Positions 1-11,400 of a DNA stretch of 64,000 nucleotides are shown here, piece after piece. The DNA comes from Strix aluco (Eukaryota; Chordata; Aves; Strigiformes; Strigidae). The stretch covers positions 47,316,892-47,380,891 of the forward strand of contig NC_133971.1 of assembly GCF_031877795.1 (NCBI RefSeq), in the 5' to 3' direction. Position 1 is the stretch's first letter. Every line of letters begins with the position of its first letter. The notes under the pieces were generated by a model that was not told the origin of the DNA, made no database searches, and saw only the letters and a program-made list of their open reading frames with translations. Position numbers and translations under genes: made by a program.

Positions 1-1149
1 CCGGTTTTACACATGTGCTCTCTCAGTGCAGCTCTTATTTTCTGCACAGGCCTTGCGTCCATTAATGGTAAAGCAGGACGTTGTGTAGGGCACCAGCACT
101 GCTGGCACTTTGCAGGTGTCCATGCAGTGGAAACAATAGTGGCTATCGATAAGTGAGAAGTGGGAGTACTTTTGCCACCAGCTATTGCTGAAGAGGAAGT
201 ACTGCTAAAGATGAAACTCTCCTGTCCTCTTTTCCTAACAGAACCTGGCAGCAGCAGGAGCAAGTCTGGCTTTCAAGAGCCCTCCCCTCCCCTCCTGTGA
301 AATCCGAGGATCCTCTAAAAGAATGTTTCTTACAGCTCAGAAATCTGGCGCCTTGTGAAAACTGGCCTTGATCTGAGCAAAAGGATATTCTCTGTTTTCT
401 AAATGGACCAGAAACACACTTTAGAAGCTGCCACAACTCCAGTACACATTTTCAGGAAGCCTAAAGTTATGTCACAGATTTGATTCCTTTGCAAGCCTCT
501 ATGTGGATATTATTTGATCAATGTTCTCAGATAATAAATGCCATATCACAGACATCTGACAGAACTGTTAGTGGTCTTGACAGTGCTATAGAAACCATGA
601 GTTGTAAAGACCTCAACAGCTTTCTCTCTTAAGCTGGTTCTGCCACAATTGAATCACAGACCCATTAAAAGAGAGCAGCCTGAAGGGGATCTCAGACGGT
701 CATCCAAATTCAACCACCTGCCCCATGGCATTTCTGATGGTTGTTGCTGGCATGTCGTTTCTGACATTTGTATCTCCCACCTGTTCTTAAAATCCTCCAA
801 TTATGACTCTCTTACATCTTCCAGCAGACTATTGATTCCAATGCAATCATTACTTGTGGAAAGTTTTGCTAACGCATAACCTTTATCCCCTTTGATACAG
901 TTCTATATTCACTGCTTCTTGTTCTACCCACAGTAGACAACGTGCACAGCAACAAGGAGGGGCACTTATTTCCACCCCCCCATTTTACTTGTATATGGGA
1001 AGGGAGTTGTCTTTTTTTTTGGTAAGTGACTCCTTTTCAGCATTTCCTTATGGCTTTGCATTTGTGCACTTTTGTGTTTCATTCTTTAATATATTCCTTG
1101 GTTTGTTGTCCATATTCACAGCTGAAAAGAAAAATGTAAAAATTGTCTT
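1..1149. other. Downstream flank of SNCAIP, no feature recognised
   Basis: I see AT-rich unique sequence with no convincing exon, repeat or regulatory signal. Open frames at 182-436 and 649-879 are short and unlike known proteins. Confidence 0.5.
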
Positions 1150-3095
1150 AATAAAATCATAGAATGGCTTGGATTGCAAGGGAGCTTAAAGTTCCTCTAG
1201 TTCCAACCCTCCTACATGGGCACAGATACCTTCCACTAGATCTGGTTGCTCAAAAACTCGTCCAACCTGACCTTGAACAATTCCAGGGAGAAGACATCCA
1301 CAACCTCTCACCACTCTCACAGTAAAGAATTTCTTCCTTACATCTATTCTAAACCTACCCTCTTTCAGCTTAAAACCATTACTCCTCATCCTATTCTTAC
1401 ACTCCCTGATAAAGAGTCCCTCCCCATCTTTCCTGTAGCCTCCTTTAAGTACTGGAAGGCTGCTATAAAGTCTTCCCAGAGCTTTTTCCTCTCTAGGTTG
1501 AACAACGCCAACTCTCTCACTCTGTCCTCATAAGTGAGGTGCTCCAGGCCCCCTATCATCTTCATGGCCCTCCTATGGACCCACTCAAGCAGATCTATGT
1601 CCTTCTTATATTGGGGGCAAAATATCCTTACATTGAGGCAAAAAAGTCATTAAGTACCTCAGCCTTCTCCATATTCTGGGTGACCAGGTCTTCCTTTTCC
1701 TCCTGGAGAGGGCCCACGCTTGCTTTACTTCTCCTCTTATCACCAACGAAGCTGTATAAGCTTTTTTTGTTACCTGTCATGTCCCTGGCCAGATTTAATT
1801 CTACCAGGGCTTTGACCTTCCTAACCTTATCCCTGATACAGTTTCTCTGTATTCCTCCCAAGCTCTCTGTCCTTGCTTCCACCCCCTGTAGACCACCTTT
1901 TTATGCTTGACCTTGTCCAGGAGCCCCTTGTTCATCCATGCAGAACTCCTGGTGGTCTTACCTGACTTTCTTTTGTTGGGATGCATTGCTTCCAAGCTTG
2001 GGAGAGCTGATGCTTGAATATTAACCAGTTTTCTTAGGTTCCTCTTCCCTCTAGGGCCTTATCCCATGTTACCCTGCCAAGCAGATCCCTGAAGAGGCCA
2101 AAGTCTGCTCTCTTTAAGTCCAGGGTAGCAAGGCAGGGAGTTTGCTGCATGCCCTCCTTGCTGCCCTAAGGATCTTGAACTCTACCATTTCATGGTCATT
2201 GCAGCCAAGGCTGTCCTTGAGCTTCACATTCCCCACCAGCCCCTTCTTGTTTCTGAGAACAAGGTTCAATGTAGCACCTCTCCTTGTTGGCTCCTCTATC
2301 ACTTGGAGAAGGAAGTTATCATCAATGCTTTCCAGGAACCTCCTGGACTGCTTATGTGCTGCAGTTTTGTTCCTCCCACAGATATCAGGGTGGTTGAAGT
2401 CCCCCATGAGGACCTGTGAATGTGAGGCTGCTCCCATCTGTCTATAGAGGCCCTCGTCTGCTCGGTCTTCCTGGTGGAGTTGTCTGTAGCAGCCCCCCAC
2501 TATACACCTCCTGTCCCTGCCTTCCCTTTAATCCTGACCGATAAGCTCTCAGTCAGCTCCTCATCCATCCCCAGGCAGGGCTTCACACGCTCCAGCTGGT
2601 CATTGACATAGAGGGTGACTCCTGCTTCTCATCTTCCCTGCCTTTCCTTTCTAAAGAGCCTGTATCCTTCCAAGGCAACACTCCAGTCATAAGAGTCACC
2701 ACACCGTGTCTCTGTAATGCCAGTAAGATCATAGCCCTGCAGGCGTGAACATGTCTCTAGCTCTTCTTGTTTATTTCCCATGCTACACGTATTTGCATAG
2801 AGGCATTTAAGTTGGGCCCCCAGTGGAGCTGACTCTCTCGCGGGAACTCCTGTGTGCTGCTCTTGAGGTGCTCTCCTGCTGATCTGTGATCCCTCTCCAG
2901 GCTCTGGGCATCTCTTGCTGGCACTAGCACCAAGTTGACAGGAGTGGGATAGACTGAGGTTCCCCTCCCTGAGCAACTTTAGTTTTAAGCCCTCTTGGCC
3001 AGCTTGGCAAGCCTATGACCGAAGATGCTCTTCCCCTTCTCTGACAGAGGGACCCCATCAGCCTCCAGTAGGCCAGGTTTCTCAAAGCAAAGTCT
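1150..3095 (-). mobile_element. CR1 LINE remnant with endonuclease but no reverse transcriptase
   Basis: Read on the minus strand this is CR1. It starts (about 3090) with the end of ORF1/ORF2 leader and then an APE-type endonuclease (2976-2114). Visible endonuclease motifs are LKCLYANTCSMGNKQEEL, LTGITETRCGD, VLMGDFNHPDICG and LGCNDHEMVEF. The region before the reverse transcriptase follows (1995-1628), ending [10 protein letters not shown]. About 1632-1620 it jumps straight to the C-terminal CR1 segment (read as FCPQYKKDIDLLEWVHRRAM) and the end KEGRFRIDVRKKFFTVRVVR (1389 onward), then the 3' tail at about 1200-1150. The whole reverse transcriptase, roughly 1.5 kb, is missing. Several stops and frameshifts make it dead. 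Confidence 0.9.
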
Positions 3096-6000
3096 TCCTT
3101 CTACTGCATGCCCATACAGAAATCTTATCTGCATGCATACACAGACACATATGTATACGGTCGGGCCACAGTTTTTTGCATTGCAAATCTCCTGAGTTGG
3201 TCCCTATTCTGCAGTTTTTCAAGGTTCTACAGATATCTGTACACCATCTACATGTGAATTTATATTCACATCTATACAGGAAGGAGGGTAAACTCCTTTC
3301 AGGCCTCTTACCTTCTAGACCCACATGATTTTTTTTTGTAATTTCTTGGAGCAGTATTGCTGACTGACAAAAGAGATATGTAAAAGTTAGCTCTGTGTTC
3401 TAACAGCCTCAGGATTTCTTATCAGTTTCCCAAATATACCCAGAATAACTATCTTCCTTCCTCCTGTATACTGCTTGCCAGTAATCACACTGGCAAAAAA
3501 CCTAGCAGTTAGACTGGGAAAGGAAGTGGCTGTGCAGACGTCAAAGACAAAGAGTAACATTTTCTTCAGGAAACAGATGGCTTGAGCTAGTATTTATAGC
3601 TGTCCATATATGTGATACAAAAGCAGTCCATGTTACAAAAGCGGGAGCATCTGGAAACTGGTGATGCATTATTAAACGTGTGCAAGGATGGATGCTGGAT
3701 GCTGTGTATGTAGTACCCCTTTATTTGGAAGAGGTTGTGTGGCATATTAAGAACCAACCTTATTTCTCCTGGCTGCAGTCTCTGATACTTGGGTCAAAGT
3801 TACATATTGACTGGTCAATATAATGAAGAAAAGACAGGCACAAATAGTGGGCAGTGTGTCTGGTCTATGCAAGAATGTGATATGGCAATGATGTTGTGCA
3901 GAGGCAGAGGATGAACTGCAGGTTAGTGCTTGGGCTTTTTCATTTGGGCAATCTATACTCAACATAGCTCTGTGTTTGACAGACATTTCGGTTAAAAGAC
4001 ATGTGCTGTACTTACATCTCATGAACAATTGTGTACTTACTTGCAACCTCAAAATGCATTTACAGAGAAACAGGATTATACAAAAGATAAATATGTAACA
4101 GGCTATACTTGGGTACAGTTGATGTACAATTAGAAAGACATTTCTGAACTTACCATAGGAAATGCAATATAATTTGAGAAATTATTCCTATCATGTCATT
4201 GTGAAACCATTACATGACAGACAATTAAGCCTTGCAGTTTGATGCTACAAATGCAGGGACTACATTTTTCACAGACCTTTCAGTCAAATTTTCATCAAGT
4301 AGGTTTGTAAAAGGCTAAGAAATATTTCAAGGATACTGGGAGCTGAATCTTAGTCTACATGCAGACAAAAGTTGTCTCACCACGAGATACATTCACCAAT
4401 CCATTAATTCATACCTGGCATATGATATGCTGACATTTTTACTTTTGTCTGTATTGCATGGCCATATTCTGACATTGCTGTAATGGCAGGCAATGAAACA
4501 TGCAACAAATCAGCTCTCAGAGAATATGTTTCTGAGACACTTAAATAAGTGGACGTTGGAGTATTATTTTTACTGTTATGCTGTCAATCACATTTTGTTA
4601 TGCCATTTATCTTATGTTAGCTTGATGTTATGAAAAGGTTTCAGAACTACAGTTACAGTGAAATGAATATTAAATCTAAACTGTTTGTCTAACTTGTCTC
4701 CTTCATTGCCTTCATACACCAACTATGCTGACTATAGTTATTCATTAGTAACCTAGTAAACCAATGTATTTGCCCTCTAATATAGAGATTGAAGGGCAAA
4801 ACCAAATAGTAATTATTACTAAAATGCTGCTCTACTGATGCAGGGCAAAGTAGAACCCACCATTCTGCTCATGAAAAAAAGCACCATACTTGCAGTTTTG
4901 ATACTGCATGTATCCATATGCTGCCTATCTCAAATACCTGAAACAAACAAAGGCTCCTAGTAAATGATTGTCCTTGTTCAAAAGATGAGAGCCAGAGATT
5001 ACATGGAATTGGGAACTGACTACTGCTCTCCAACACATTATTTATCACCTTTGGTACAGAACTACAGGACAAACACAGAGGTCTTATTCTGACATCTTTG
5101 GGGGTAACAGAATATGAAAAGCCATTCTTTGTGGTGTTCACAGATATAGTTTTACTAGGACACACATTGGTTCACTTGCAAATGACTTCATTACCTTCTT
5201 CTGATCAGAAATTTCTGAGTAGATAGGAGAGGACCTTTTCTGTCAAGGGTTGTATTCAAAGGGGGTTTGTGGTCCTGTTAAAAAGCTTTGGATAACTGAT
5301 ATTTTCTGAAGATGTTTGCTGGAAAATCCCTGATTGGCTCTTCTGCCTCTGGGAAATGCTTATGCTTTGCTGACAGAAGTCTGACCTAGACTCATGCCAG
5401 GAGGGATCTGCCTGGAGGATTATAAACCAAACAGAAGGAGTTATGGCACCTGGATTCTATAGCTACTAAGGATACAAATATGCAGAGCACAGGCTTCAGC
5501 CAGCTGAAGATCACAGAATCAGCATTTCTCTAATAGGCATGACATCAGTGTACCACATGTAGGCTTTGGGGCCCTAAGTAGGAAAGAAACTACAAATTAG
5601 GAACAATAAAATCAGCAGTTTATACAACATGAGTTCACCTTCTCCAGAGATAAAACCCTCCAGACACTACTTTTCGTGCTTACATCAAGTTGGCCTCTCT
5701 TATGCACTAGTTAGACCTGAAACTGCTTTCTGCCCCAATGTGCTCAGGAACTGTGGATAGCCATATGAACAGCATGTGTAGCTTTCACTGGAAACACACA
5801 GCCCTCCCCAGCTGTATTCAGTTATCCAGTTATCTGGGATGGGAGTCTTTGAGAGATCAATTACCTAGCAGGTATCGTTAACCACAGACCCTGAACATCT
5901 TCTGGCATCCCAATCCTATCTCATTTAGTAACATCTATAGCCCTATGATACTTGCATAATTTGATTTACCATGTGCTATACTGTGAATTATTCTGTAGAA

Positions 6001-7127
6001 ATTGCTACCCCGCAGAGGGCAGGTGATTTTTAAATCCTGTCTTCAGAATAGGCAATTTCTTTCTTTCAGGATTTGACAATACTTACACCTTGGACTATTT
6101 CAAAACCTTTCATAGAAGCTGTTTTATCCCCTGCTTCAGCTAGATACTACAGATAGCTATGGCAGACTTTACACATCTCCAGTCAGTCAGGATCACTCAG
6201 CAAGATTGCTGTTTCTGCCATTCACATGACCACAGTCAACACTCTTCACACTCACAAAAATGCCAACTGTCCATTTGTTTTAAGCCCATCTACCAGACAC
6301 AAGATCTCTCTTTCCTATGCTCTCTTTCAGCACTCTGGCAATTGCAGCACATGTGTCTTCTCACTTTGCATTCAGATTTTTCATATGCACTCAGAAGACA
6401 GGAGGCCCAGTTAGAGGCATTACTGTTCCTGGCTGAAAGATGTTTTTGGAGATTTGGTTGTTTCTTTAAACAGCACAGCTCAGGTCAGCTAGAGTGCTAG
6501 GTTTATTACTTTAGCTCAAAAAATCAAAGTGTTGCCAAGTGACAGATAAGAACTGTGGAAAGAAAGTCAGAATTTCATTTCTGTAAGTGAACACTTTTAT
6601 TATTTTTATTTGTGGGGTTTTTTGCTGATCTCTCAGTTGGCTCCACTTTATCCAGTAGTACTCTGTGCTTATCCAAAGCCTATAAGCAGAGTGTCTGGGG
6701 CATTCAGTCATCTTGGCCCATGGTGGCTGTATGGCCAAACATGACATCATTCTGAAGAGTGACCCAGAGAAAGACATTTATCTCACTTAATTAAAGGCAT
6801 TCAAATACTAAATAACTCTTCCAAGACCTCTACTACCTCAGCTTCCCCTGTAGTAAGCAGGAAGGGACTGGTACTCCTGTAAATGAGAAACCTGTAATAG
6901 GTAGGATGAATCTCATGCAGGAAGTTACTCTCTCTTCTCACTGACCAGAAAGGAAGCCCAATAGTCAAGATGAACACAGCAAAAAATAGGCAAGAGAAAC
7001 TGCATAGAAAGAAACTCCATTGTACTTAATAAAAATCCTCTTGAGTGTCCACATTAATTAATTAGTTCTGCAGTTGCAGGAATTTAATTTGCATAATCTC
7101 ATAATTTTTTATGTCCCTGCCCACTGC
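3096..7127. other. Intergenic, no feature recognised
   Basis: This is unique AT-rich sequence downstream of SNCAIP. No open frame exceeds about 115 codons and none resembles a known protein; no CR1 or LTR similarity was noticed. Confidence 0.5.
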
Positions 7128-7195
7128 AGTAAGGTTGAAACTAGATGGTCTTTAAAGGTCCCTTCCAACCCAAACCATTCTATGATTCTATGACC
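7128..7195 (+). mobile_element. CR1 3' tail fragment
   Basis: This is a 5'-truncated copy of about 65 bp. It shows the classic CR1 end: gttgaaactagatggtc, ggtcccttccaacccaaacc and attctatgattctatga. Confidence 0.88.
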
Positions 7196-7854
7196 GACTT
7201 TGTGATAAATTTCTTTGGCAAACTTCCTATGACTTCCCTATGTTCTATTAGAACAGTCAGTAAAACAAATCCTTATGTCTTTGGATCTTTCTCAACAAAC
7301 TGTAGCAGTCTTCAAATGGAAATAGATCAATATAATCAAAATAAAGCAAATATATACCCAGATATCTGATATAAATAAATGTGTCAAGTAAAGATTACCT
7401 AGTAGTCTGCTTTTGGATGTTGTGTTGTACGACAACTTTGCAGAATGTACTTAGAGTTTACCCCAAATGAAGTGAATTCAGTAAGAGATTGCATTTTCTC
7501 TTGAAAGGTTCAAAGAACACGCAATAAAAGGATAATGACAGCTTTGAGAGAATATGGACTAGGTCTTAGCAGATTACTTGGTAATTTGACTTGAGCTAAG
7601 GACATTGCCAGTGTTTGGCACGTAACAATAAATGGTAATTTAAAATTGCATTTATGCTTTCTTTTTATTTCTACGCATTTCAAAGATGAAAAGGGACCAC
7701 TAAACATTAAATCAATTCTTGATTCAACCAACTGACTGAACTGAAATCCTGGTATTGGACATTACCTCATTATCAAATGAACAACAAAAAGACCAATAAA
7801 ACACTTAAAGCTCAAAAGATGAAATAATGAAGTATGAGAAGTATCTGCACTCAG
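7196..7854. other. Spacer between CR1 tail and SNCAIP 3' end, nothing recognised
   Basis: AT-rich unique sequence. A second minus-strand AATAAA-like signal near 7670 could serve a longer 3' UTR. Confidence 0.4.
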
Positions 7855-8417
7855 TGTGTCCTATTAACACTGTCTTTATTTCCTTTTTACAAAAAATAGA
7901 AATAACAACAGACAAAACATACTCAAAAAAATCAATGCTTTTGCCTTGGTCTCACTGAGGAGCTGAGCAGGCAGAGTCCTGGCTGAAACTTTTTGACAGT
8001 ATATGCCATTGACAAAGGAAATAAAGATATATGACAATATATCCATGCAAGACACAAAGTACAAAATGTGTTCTGTGGCCCAACAAACATTTTGGAGGTT
8101 GCCTGTGTCATAACAATTTTCAAATTGTTACTTTTGCTCACCCATGCCTTTACACAGCACATCTTACAAACAAGTTACATATACACATATATCATAAAAA
8201 AGTTTTGTATATGGTCTAACTGCTACAAATTAAGGCATCCTAACAGCTGCTGTTTTGCTGGTGAAGGGTATGTCTCATATTAATGTTTCAAAAGGATATA
8301 TTTCAGGTATTTCGAAATGAGACATCACGAGATGTGATTTAGAGGAAGAACTCCTGCAGCTCTGGCTCTTCAGTACTCTTTTGACTGTCACATTTCCAGC
8401 TTTTCCTATTGATGTCA
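7855..8417 (-). other. SNCAIP: SNCAIP 3' UTR (3' edge approximate)
   Basis: This is unique AT-rich sequence between the stop codon and about 20 nt past the first minus-strand AATAAA (7880-7875). I saw no repeats in it. The length, about 560 nt, is inferred from that signal. A second possible signal lies further downstream near 7670. Confidence 0.6.
7875..7880 (-). promoter_or_regulatory. SNCAIP: Poly(A) signal AATAAA
   Basis: This is the first AATAAA on the minus strand after the SNCAIP stop. It sits in AAATAAAGACAGTG, with GT-containing sequence further on. The assignment is by position only. Confidence 0.6.
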
Positions 8418-8423
8418 TCATGC
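8418..8423 (-). CDS. SNCAIP: SNCAIP last coding codons: Ala then stop
   Basis: After a strong acceptor (ttctttttctctccag) the exon starts GCATGATGA. Joined to ...AACAAGCCA at 14130 it gives Lys-Pro-Ala-stop. Human synphilin-1 also ends Lys-Ala-Ala, which fits the same junction. A second TGA follows at once. The rest of this exon is 3' UTR. Confidence 0.82.
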   Translation of the reverse strand, partial: A

Positions 8424-11400
8424 CTGGAGAGAAAAAGAATAAAATTACTCATGGTAACACTAACAATATAGAGGGATTTGCCCTGTGTTTGTTTACTCTG
8501 TTTTATTCCATTTGCAAGTATTGAACTCTGAATTAATCTTTTTCTCTGGGCTTATTTCTCTGGACATGTACTACACAAAATACTTTTTAATACTGACTTT
8601 CTTGTAGCTCCTATTCTGAAATCAAAAGTGGAAAACAATGGAATGAATGATAAGGAGCTTTTTAAGTCACAGCATTAATTAGTACACTGTCATAATGTTC
8701 TGATAATAATCAACAGAATGTCCAAAACCTCCTCATCCTTTAAGGAAAAGTACTATAGTGATAAAAAGATGCACTACAACAAACATTAAATATACCCTGT
8801 TTGTTTCTGACTCTACCTGTAAGAGAGTCATCTAGTCCCCATGAACAATCACCAGAGAGAAATAAACTTTCAAAAAGTGATTCATTTGACTTACTTTATG
8901 TGTCTGCTTAAGTAGGAGATGGTGGCAAAGGCCATAGGAAAAATGGCAAGCAGTAATTCTTTTTCTGACACAGGGCCTATAACTCTTTTAATATTGTAAT
9001 TTAGGTAAAATCTCAATTCAAATCATTAAGATTTTATTAGATACACAGATAAGGATAATTTTGCTATAGTGTGTCTTCATTTCCATACTAGGTAAAATTA
9101 GATTTAAAAAAATAATTTAAAAATCTATCTGTTTTGTATGAGACTCAAATGATTTTGAGCTTGCCAATTAAAGTAGAAAAATTAAACACTAAATATTTGT
9201 AACACTCAGTGTCTTCACCTTCTTTCATATGTCCTTGTTCTGTACCCCTGGTATGTTCCCCCTCTTCTCAATTAACCTTCCAGCTGAAGGATTTTTGGTT
9301 AAGCATCCAGCCCACATCAGCTTTTAAACAGGCTAAAAGGTTCATTTATAGTTATTACTTCTGAACAGTAAACTCCTACAATACAATCATGACCAGCTGG
9401 TTTGTTCCTGCAAAGGACAGACACTAGTGGGAGGTTAAAAACCCACTGCAAAGGGCAAGAGTATGTGTATAAAAAGTTTGCCTTAAACTCACATATTTGT
9501 GAGCCTGATTCTTACAAACCAGAATAGCTTTATTCCAGTCTACAATCACCACAAAGAACCAAAAATCCTTGAGAGACTGATACTTAGGATTCTTAGATAA
9601 CCTTGTGGTCACATCAGGATTTAACAGAAGCTGATGTTCTCAGGGACCACAGTTGTGGGTCCTAGTAAGAGGGCATGAGGAATCATTTTATTTTAAAATT
9701 CCCTCCATTCATCTAAATTACTGTTGTCACATGCCCAAAGCAAGAGCAAAAGACAGAATTGAGATAGGGGAAGTAGAATTCATAGGACTGAGTTTGAGGA
9801 GGTAAAAGAGGAGCACTTAACTTTTTGCCATAACTACTTTTTGGCACTTAACATGCATTGCTGATATCAACAGTATGTTTAGTGTTAACCACGGAGCTTT
9901 ATTTATGGATGCTTTATAAGGCTAAGACAATTTGCATCAAATTACTACTACACTGGCTTAGACTTGCAGTGCTGAAAGACCCTGTGGGTAAGTCCCCCAT
10001 GTGGTGGCTCACTAAGCACTCTAAAGACTCCATTTCACAGCTCTACAGTTGCACTATGATCTTGAAGAGGATCATTTTTAGCTAATGCAAATGTCTCTAC
10101 GTGACAATGCTGAACAGATGTGTCTTCTACAATGGTGCCTGCTGACCTGAAAGAAACGTATTACCAATATTACTAATTACTAACCAAATTTCTAATCTCT
10201 TCCGGTGCCTGTGTCACAGAAATACTAAACATCCCCTCGTGCAACGGGCACCGATGCATGATCAAAACGGTTCACAACAGAACAACTGTAAATTGTCTGG
10301 GACAACGCATAAATTACTTTCATATTGATTTTATACTTTACTAGTTTGAATTGTAACTATTTTATTAGACATACAGATAAGCATCCTTTTCCAGAGTATA
10401 TATTTGAAGTTGTAATTTATCCAGCACTAGGTCTGGCAGGGAGATATCTGTTAGGTTAGATCCACTTACTATTTTAGAAGCATGTCCAGTTTACTATCTG
10501 ACAGAAACCTGTTGGTAGATGCTGCTGATTGCCTTGATGTATGAAGCAATTTTTGCTATTGATAGCTGCAGCTAGTACAGGATTTGTATTGAAATGGTGA
10601 ATTAGTGCTTACTTTAAGGTACTGCAGATCTCAGATGATTTAAAGCGTGGGAAAGAATCATTCATTGGCATACATGTAAGACGGAAAAAACTACAAGCAT
10701 TTGCTTGGAGTCATAATACACAAGAAACTAGCCAATCCTTCCAAAAGGTGAAAAATATCCCAACCCAGCCTGCACATCTGAAATTTCCGATCTAAATCCT
10801 AATCTGTGTGTACAATAACAGCCTCCTCAAGCTGTGCCCTTAGTGCACTCTGCTCCTTGTTTCCTACTCCCTGGTTTTCCAGTGCCCACCACCATGAGGA
10901 CAGCTTCGGGACATGGTGTCTGGATCAGCAGTGCCCAGAGGGATAGCCAGGAGTTCAGATCCAACTTTAACCCTCCCAGCAGGTGACTTTGCAGCTCTGC
11001 AGCTGCAGCCAGACCTTCCCTGTCTCTCACTGCTTCTAGGGAAATGCTGTGCTGCCAGGGATTTCTCACACAAGAGCATTTACACATGGCAATACTGAAT
11101 TACAACAACGGGTTACTTCCAGGAGACAGCTCTAACATAAGGATGAGATTAATGGTTTTGTATTACTCCACAGACTGGACAGGCAGCTGGGTGTTTTGAC
11201 GAGGCTGCCCACTGATGCTCCTTCAAACTGCTGCTGTGCAGTCAATTTTCTGCACTGGAATTTCCCTCTGTTTTCAGGAGAGAATTAAAACTGTTGGAAA
11301 CCTTACAGTTCTGTTTCTAGTTTCACATATACTGTGCCAATGACTTCAGAACAAGACTCCCATTTCCATTACAGAAATTGAGTTTTTGAGTATAGGAAGG

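Noticed and set aside
2114-2976. Endonuclease-like frames as a host gene
   Set aside because: They are parts of the CR1 remnant, with CR1 leader upstream and CR1 3' tail downstream.
10820-11100. GC-richer patch with overlapping frames on both strands in the last intron
   Set aside because: No splice-consistent exon or recognised protein; the frames overlap antisense to one another, which suggests composition rather than coding.
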